This document shows positions 59,781 through 64,000 of a DNA stretch of 64,000 nt, in pieces. The position numbers were made by a program, and so were the translations under genes. Below the pieces are notes generated by a model. It was not told the origin of the DNA, searched no databases, and was given only the letters and a program-made list of their open reading frames with translations. Within the stretch, counting starts at the first letter, position 1, and each line of letters starts with the position of its first letter. The DNA is taken from positions 1,674,001-1,738,000 of the forward strand of contig CAWICV010000001.1 in the NCBI GenBank assembly GCA_963834705.1. The letters are read 5' to 3'. The stretch comes from RYN-230 sp963834705 (GTDB lineage Bacteria; Actinomycetota; Actinomycetes; Streptosporangiales; Streptosporangiaceae).

Positions 59781-59872
59781 GCCGTCATGCTGCCAGGCCC
59801 GGACGGCCGCCGCCATCGCAGCACCGCCAGCCCAGCGCGGCCCTCGCCTCCGCTGCCCCAGCCCGCCGCATC

Positions 59873-59922
59873 CGTGATCATGGCGTAGCTGGTACTAGAG
59901 CCCCACCAAGGCCATGATCACG
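59873..59922. repeat. 12-bp perfect inverted repeat with 26-nt spacer
   Basis: CGTGATCATGGC (59873-59884) and GCCATGATCACG (59911-59922). It lies between the DUF3291 start and the YbaK gene; the spacer contains CTAG. It could be an operator, or a cruciform of a small repeat. No protein can be assigned. Confidence 0.6.
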
Positions 59923-60051
59923 AAGCGGAAGCCCGCGCATCTGGACGGCGCCACCGGGCCGGGACGCGGGTGGCCCGAGCTCAACCGGGACTATGTCCGG
60001 GCCGGCGGCCGGGCAGCCAGCCGGGGCGGGCAGCGCATAGAGTGGCGCACC

Positions 60052-60531
60052 GTGGCAGGACGCGGCACGCCAGCGACCACGCTGCTGGCCAAGCAGGGCA
60101 TCGCGCACACGGTGCATGCCTACGACCACGACCCACGGCGCGGCAGCTACGGGCTGGAGGCCAGCGAGGCACTCGGCCTGCCACCAGAACGCGTCTTCAA
60201 GACGCTGGTCGCCCAGGTGGACGGCGCGCTCACGGTCGGCGTGGTGCCGGTCACCAGCCAGCTCGATCTCAAGGCGCTGGCCGCCGCCGCGGGTGGCCGG
60301 AAGGCGGTCCTGGCCGACCCGGCCGACGCGGAGCGGGCCACCGGCTATGTGGTCGGCGGGATTTCCCCGCTCGGCCAGCGCAAACGGCTGCCGGTCGTGG
60401 TCGATTCGTCGGCACTGGCGTTCGAGAGCATGTTCTGCAGTGCTGGGCGGCGCGGCTTGGAGATCGAGATCGCCCCGGCCGACCTGGTCCGGGCGGTGCG
60501 GGCCGTGGTGGCGCCGATCGCGCAGAGCTGA
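60052..60531 (+). CDS. ybaK: YbaK/EbsC-type aminoacyl-tRNA deacylase
   Basis: 159 residues from GTG 60052, where the conserved core starts (GTPATTLLAKQGIAHTVHAYDHDPR). Editing motifs VFKTLVAQVDGALTVGVVPV, GGRKAVLADPADAERATGYVVGGISPLGQ and the late FCSAGRRGLEIEIAPADL are typical. It hydrolyses Cys-tRNA(Pro) made by ProS. An in-frame ATG at 59914 lies inside the inverted repeat and is not favoured. Confidence 0.94.
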   Translation: MAGRGTPATTLLAKQGIAHTVHAYDHDPRRGSYGLEASEALGLPPERVFKTLVAQVDGALTVGVVPVTSQLDLKALAAAAGGRKAVLADPADAERATGYVVGGISPLGQRKRLPVVVDSSALAFESMFCSAGRRGLEIEIAPADLVRAVRAVVAPIAQS

Positions 60532-60597
60532 GCTTGGCCGGAGCGTGTGGTCGTTTAGAAGGATGACAGTCCGGATCGGGGCGGCTGGGACCAGAAA

Positions 60598-62076
60598 TCA
60601 GCTGCCCGCGGGCCAGCTGTGCACCGGCTCGTTGCTGTGCATGTGCTCGATGTAGCGCTGGGTCATCCGGCGCAGCGCGGTATGCCGGTCCACCCGGCCC
60701 CGCTCCAGCAGGTGCGCGGTCTCCGTCTGCCAGGTGGCCCCGGTCCGCCGGCACCGGCAGCGCTCCTCGATGATGCCCAGGCACCGGTCGGCGTCCCGCG
60801 AGTTCACTCCCCACCGGCGCAGCCCTTCGTGCGCGAGCGGGAGCAGCACGCGCAGGGTCAGCTCGGCCACCGGCACCACGCCCAGGCCGGGCCAGTACAC
60901 ACAGGCGTCGATGCCGTGCCGCGCGCCCTCGACCAGGTTCTCCGCGGCGGCGGCGAACGCCATCTGGGTCCATACCGGGCGCTCCGCCTCGGCCAGCGAG
61001 CGGACCAGCCCGTAATAGAACGCGGCGTTCGCGGTGACGTCGGCGACGGTCGGGCCGGCCGGCAGCACCCGGTTCTCCACCCGCAGGTGCGGCCGGCCGC
61101 CGTCGACCGCGTACACCGGCCGGTTCCACCGGTACACGGTGCCGTTGTGCAGGGTCAGCTCTTCGAGCCGGGGCGTGCCGCCGGAATCCAGCTCGGCCCG
61201 CGGGTCATCGTCGGTGGACAGCGGCAGCAGCGCCGGGAAGTACCGGATGTTCTCCTCGAACAGGTCGAACACCGAGGTGATCCACCGCTCGCCGAACCAC
61301 ACCCGGGGCCGTACCCCCTGGGTCCGCAGCTCCTCCGACCGGGTGTCGGTGGCCTGCTGGAACAGCGTGATCCGGGTTTCCCGCCACAGCTCCCGGCCGA
61401 ACAGGAACGGGGCGTTGGCCCCCACCGCCACCTGGATCCCGGACACCGCCTGGGCCGCGTTCCAGTAGCTGCCGAACGCCTCCGGGCTGACCTGCAGATG
61501 GCACTGCAGGCTGGTGCAGGCCGCCTCGGGCATGATGTTGTCCGCGTGCATGAGCAGCCGCTCGGGACCCTCGATGTCGATCCGGGCGTCCTCGCCGCGG
61601 GCGGCGCAGATCTGCTCGTTGAGCAGCCGGTACCGCGGGTTGGCCGACATGGCGTCCTCGCTCACGTCAGCCTGCCGCAGGCTGGGCAGGATGCCGATCA
61701 TGGCCAGCCGGCTGCCCACGTCGCCGGCCCGCTGGTCGGCGTGTTTCAGCCTGGCCAGCAGGTGCGCCTCCAGCTGATCCAGCACGTCGGCGGCCAGCGG
61801 GCGGGGCGGCACGTTGATCTCCACGTTGAACCGGCCCAGCTCCGGGGCCCAGTGCGGGTCGCCGATGGCCGCCAGCACGTCTGGGCTGCGCATCGACGGC
61901 GCGCCCGACTCGTCCACCAGGTGCAGTTCGACCTCGAGGCCAACCTGCTGGCTTCCGGTCTCGAACCAGGAGTCCCGCAGCATCCGGGCCAGCGCGTCCA
62001 GGCACTGCCGAACCTTCTCGCGGTAGTGGCGCCGGTCGTGCTGGCTCACCGTGATCGGCGGAACGTCCTTACCCAT
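60598..62076 (-). CDS. glutamate-cysteine ligase family protein (GCS2-like)
   Basis: 492 residues from ATG 62076, which has GGAGG 6 nt upstream. QQVGLEVELHLVDESGAP is the Glu-ligase signature; RFNVEINVPPRPL, MPEAACTSLQCHLQVSPEAFGSYWNAAQAV and RVENRVLPAGPTVADVTANAAFYYGL are conserved blocks. Family members join glutamate to cysteine or another amine. In actinobacteria this group includes EgtA-like and uncharacterised ligases; no ergothioneine genes are adjacent, so the substrate is open. Confidence 0.88.
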   Translation of the reverse strand: MGKDVPPITVSQHDRRHYREKVRQCLDALARMLRDSWFETGSQQVGLEVELHLVDESGAPSMRSPDVLAAIGDPHWAPELGRFNVEINVPPRPLAADVLDQLEAHLLARLKHADQRAGDVGSRLAMIGILPSLRQADVSEDAMSANPRYRLLNEQICAARGEDARIDIEGPERLLMHADNIMPEAACTSLQCHLQVSPEAFGSYWNAAQAVSGIQVAVGANAPFLFGRELWRETRITLFQQATDTRSEELRTQGVRPRVWFGERWITSVFDLFEENIRYFPALLPLSTDDDPRAELDSGGTPRLEELTLHNGTVYRWNRPVYAVDGGRPHLRVENRVLPAGPTVADVTANAAFYYGLVRSLAEAERPVWTQMAFAAAAENLVEGARHGIDACVYWPGLGVVPVAELTLRVLLPLAHEGLRRWGVNSRDADRCLGIIEERCRCRRTGATWQTETAHLLERGRVDRHTALRRMTQRYIEHMHSNEPVHSWPAGS

Positions 62077-62224
62077 CCGGCCCCTCCACGCCGCGACCAT
62101 GGCAGATGGCCCCCACCACACCCTGACACGTCATTCCCCTTCTGACCAGAGACGATGCTGTGCGTTTAAGGCCAAGCAGAGGCAAATTCCGGCTACCCGG
62201 TAGGTAAATTGGCGCCTGGCCGGG

Positions 62225-63421
62225 TCAGCCGACCGCATTCTGCGGCGGTTCGCCGCGCACCAGCACCCGGTGCACGTTGTCCCAGGCCCCGGTGTAGAGC
62301 CGGCGGGCCGCTTCGCGGGCCACTCCCGCGATGTGCGGAGTGTAGAGCACCCGCGCGGCCGCCTCGGCCGGCAGCGAGCGCAGAACGGAGTCCGCGGGCA
62401 GCGGTTCCGCGGCGTAGACATCCAGCGCGGCGCCGGCCAGCTGGCCGCTGGCCAGCGCGGCGGCCAGCGCTGGCTCATCGACCACCCCGCCGCGCGACGC
62501 GTTGACCAGCACGGCCCCGCGCGGCATCTGGCGCAGCCGGGCCGCGTCAATCAGGCCCCGGGTAGCTGGCAGCAGCGGCACATGCAGGCTGACCAGGTCG
62601 CTGCTGGCCAGCAGGCCGTCCAGGGCCAGCACGGCACTGGGCGATGGTGCGGGGCTGCTCGATGGCACGATCACGTCTCGGACGATCCGGCCCGGCCGGG
62701 TGCCCATCACGACAATCCGGTCGCCCAGGGTGATGGCCTCGTCGATGCTGTGCGTGATGAAGACGATGGTCTGCTGCAGCCGCTCCCGCAGTGCCAGCAG
62801 GTCTTCCTGGAGCACCTCGCGGACCTGCGCGTCCACTGCCGCGAACGGCTCGTCCATGAGCAGCACGTCCGGGGCGGTGGCCAGCGCTCGGGCCAGCCCG
62901 GCCCGCTGCTTCATGCCACCGGAAAGCTGCGCCGGGTACTTTCGTTCGTGGCCGGCCAGCCCGACGGTCCGGATGGCCTCCGCGACCCGGCGCCCGGCCT
63001 CGGCCCGCGCCGTCTTGGCCAGGTGCAGCGGCAGCGCCACGTTGCGCTGCACGGTCTTCCACGGGAACAGCCCGAAGTGCTGGAACACCACGGCCACCCG
63101 CGGGCTCGGCCCGGTCACCGCCGCGCCACCGATGCTGAGCTGGCCATGGTCGGCCTCGGCCAGCCCGGCCATCAGCCGGAGCAGGGTGGTCTTCCCGCAG
63201 CCGGACGGCCCGACGATACAGACAAACTGGCCTGCTTCGACGGTGAGGCTGACGTCCTCCAGGACGATGCCGCCCGGAAACCACTTGTACACGTTCGCGC
63301 AGTCGATCCGGCCGTCTGCAGCGCCCGGACCAGCGCCGCCCGCCCCGCCCACACCGCCTACCCCGCCCGCGGCGGCCGGCGGTGAAGTGGCCGGGGTGCC
63401 TGGCAACGCCCTGTCCGGCAT
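62225..63421 (-). CDS. chimera: ABC ATPase (SsuB/TauB-like) joined to a 2-hydroxyacid dehydrogenase C-terminus
   Basis: 398 residues from ATG 63421, with AAGGAGG upstream. Numbers below count from the ATG at 63442. ATPase part (about 45-258) is complete to the H-loop: GPSGCGKTT, Q121, LSGGM, LLMDEP, His231. From about 275 it becomes a D-2-hydroxyacid dehydrogenase C-terminal half: SSDLVSLHVPLLPATRGLID, NASRGGVVDE (Arg317), AAEPLP (Glu346), TPHIAG (His370). The NAD-binding GxGxxG part and the ATPase tail are missing. It looks like a deletion fused two genes in frame. A nitrate/sulfonate-type ABC operon probably stood here. Function doubtful. Confidence 0.85.
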   Translation of the reverse strand: MPDRALPGTPATSPPAAAGGVGGVGGAGGAGPGAADGRIDCANVYKWFPGGIVLEDVSLTVEAGQFVCIVGPSGCGKTTLLRLMAGLAEADHGQLSIGGAAVTGPSPRVAVVFQHFGLFPWKTVQRNVALPLHLAKTARAEAGRRVAEAIRTVGLAGHERKYPAQLSGGMKQRAGLARALATAPDVLLMDEPFAAVDAQVREVLQEDLLALRERLQQTIVFITHSIDEAITLGDRIVVMGTRPGRIVRDVIVPSSSPAPSPSAVLALDGLLASSDLVSLHVPLLPATRGLIDAARLRQMPRGAVLVNASRGGVVDEPALAAALASGQLAGAALDVYAAEPLPADSVLRSLPAEAAARVLYTPHIAGVAREAARRLYTGAWDNVHRVLVRGEPPQNAVG

Positions 63422-63479
63422 CGGCGGCCTCCTTGCCATCACGTTCGGGCTGTCGTCTCGGTCTTCGGACTGTCGTCTA

Positions 63480-63650
63480 AGGTCTGACCACTGTGACCGG
63501 GGACACTAGCCACGACGCCAGTTACGTGTCAAAAATTTCACCGAGTTCGCAATCGTTTGTCCAGTCTGATGACCTACTTCGGAGCAGATGATTGACTTGG
63601 TTCCGGTGGCCGCCCTACGGTACGTTTCTGCGACAGAAGAGGTCTGACCA
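63480..63650. promoter_or_regulatory. two AGGTCTGACCAC operator-like copies
   Basis: Identical AGGTCTGACCAC at 63480-63491 and 63640-63651, each containing the GGTC-T-GACC dyad that resembles FadR/GntR-type operators. They lie in the divergent region between the ABC chimera and the UxaA-type gene, one just before the latter's SD. The regulator is not in the window. Confidence 0.5.
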
Positions 63651-63663
63651 CGGAGGTTTTTCG

Positions 63664-63993
63664 GTGTCCGAACCGTCCGAACCTGCTCTTCCCCCGCCAT
63701 CCGGCCGCGTCGATTTCCTCGCCCACCACCGCGGCGACGACGTGGCGGTCGCGGTGCGCGACACCAGCCCGGGCCCGGCCAGCGCGGCCTACCTGGATTC
63801 CGGGGACCGCTTCGAGATCACCGCCCGGGACGCCATCCCGCTCGGCCACAAGATCGCCCTGCGCGATCTGGCCGAGCGGGAGAACGTGCTGGAATACGGC
63901 GTGCTGATCGGCCTCACCCGGGTGCCGGTGGCGGCCGGCGAACTGGTGCACACCCACAACCTGAGGAGCGCGCGGTGGCAGAAAAGCGTCTGA
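63664..63993 (+). CDS. UxaA/SuyA N-terminal SAF-domain subunit
   Basis: 109 residues from GTG 63664. The SAF domain reads DFLAHHRGDDVAVAVRDTSP, then AIPLGHKIALRDLAERENVLEYGVLIGLTRVPVAAGELVHTHNL. These are hallmarks of altronate dehydratase small domains and (2R)-sulfolactate sulfo-lyase SuyA. As a split small subunit it is followed by the large subunit, as in SuyAB or GarD-like pairs. SD GGAGG precedes the GTG. With a 2-hydroxyacid dehydrogenase nearby, sugar-acid or sulfolactate breakdown is likely. Confidence 0.85.
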   Translation: MSEPSEPALPPPSGRVDFLAHHRGDDVAVAVRDTSPGPASAAYLDSGDRFEITARDAIPLGHKIALRDLAERENVLEYGVLIGLTRVPVAAGELVHTHNLRSARWQKSV

Positions 63994-64000
63994 CCGGCTT
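63975..64000 (+). CDS. UxaA/SuyB large subunit, start only (cut by window end)
   Basis: GTG at 63975 with TGAGGAG 6 nt upstream opens VAEKRLTG and runs off the end. It overlaps the preceding gene by 19 bp. Identity is inferred from the usual order of the split lyase. Confidence 0.6.

Overview
The window is very GC-rich (codon third positions almost all G/C, many GTG starts, ATGA or GTGA stop-start overlaps, few spacers). It comes from a high-GC actinobacterium, probably a filamentous or soil type. Supporting signs are a UdgX uracil-DNA glycosylase, an F420-type (LLM) oxidoreductase, a GlgC/GlgM alpha-glucan branch, a SigR-type thioredoxin promoter, PucR/CdaR regulators, a SpoIIE/RsbW/STAS protein and an EACC1-type conflict gene. 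Genus cannot be assigned from sequence alone, and no rRNA, tRNA or CRISPR was seen.

Layout. 0-14 kb: an SDR gene (cut by the window edge and frameshifted), a pyruvyltransferase-like gene and udgX lead into an envelope-glycan locus. This holds two tandem GT2 genes on the minus strand, then a tightly overlapping plus-strand run: GT2-HAD(GmhB-like) fusion, carbamoyltransferase, GT9, GT, GT4 (frameshifted), gmhA, hldE and a second GT9. Together they encode the steps to ADP-heptose and two heptosyltransferase-like enzymes, unusual for a Gram-positive lineage. 14-24 kb: a degenerate SpoIIE-RsbW-STAS protein, catalase, sugar epimerase, redox enzymes, a small solenoid-like repeat protein, a 56-residue zinc-finger-like protein, tag, SDR, GNAT and an AI-2E exporter. 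24.6-28.8 kb: pgm-glgC-glgM (alpha-glucan synthesis). 29-32.5 kb: quinone reductase and a PucR regulator with gene debris. 32.7-35 kb: a secreted lipase followed by a graveyard of ABC-transporter fragments, a 228-bp copy of a gene located 5 kb away, and a scar resembling lipase flanks. 35-39.7 kb: an HbpS/GlcG-type gene, a LysR regulator and a divergent 1,090-residue protein combining ferritin-like, two CDGSH, 4Fe-4S and truncated-globin-like domains. 39.8-50.6 kb: a PRTase-hydrolase fusion, a MITE-like element, LLM enzyme, psuG-psuK, YbjQ-like, LOG, thioredoxin, PucR, M50 protease, TerC and CadD genes. 50.6-53.7 kb: a two-gene unit encoding an EACC1-like protein and a caspase fused to a trehalose-synthase-like domain whose catalytic residues are all changed. 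53.9-64 kb: proS, MFS exporter, DUF1697, NUDIX, PIG-L, DUF3291, YbaK, a glutamate-cysteine-ligase-like enzyme, an ABC-ATPase/2-hydroxyacid-dehydrogenase chimera, and the start of a UxaA/SuyA-type lyase operon.

The best candidate for a new system is the caspase/dead-TreS protein with its EACC1 partner. Next are the iron-redox multidomain protein with its LysR/HbpS neighbours, and the heptose locus. Three one-base frame disruptions (near 755, 10,900 and 40,040) lie in GC runs and may be sequencing errors rather than biology.
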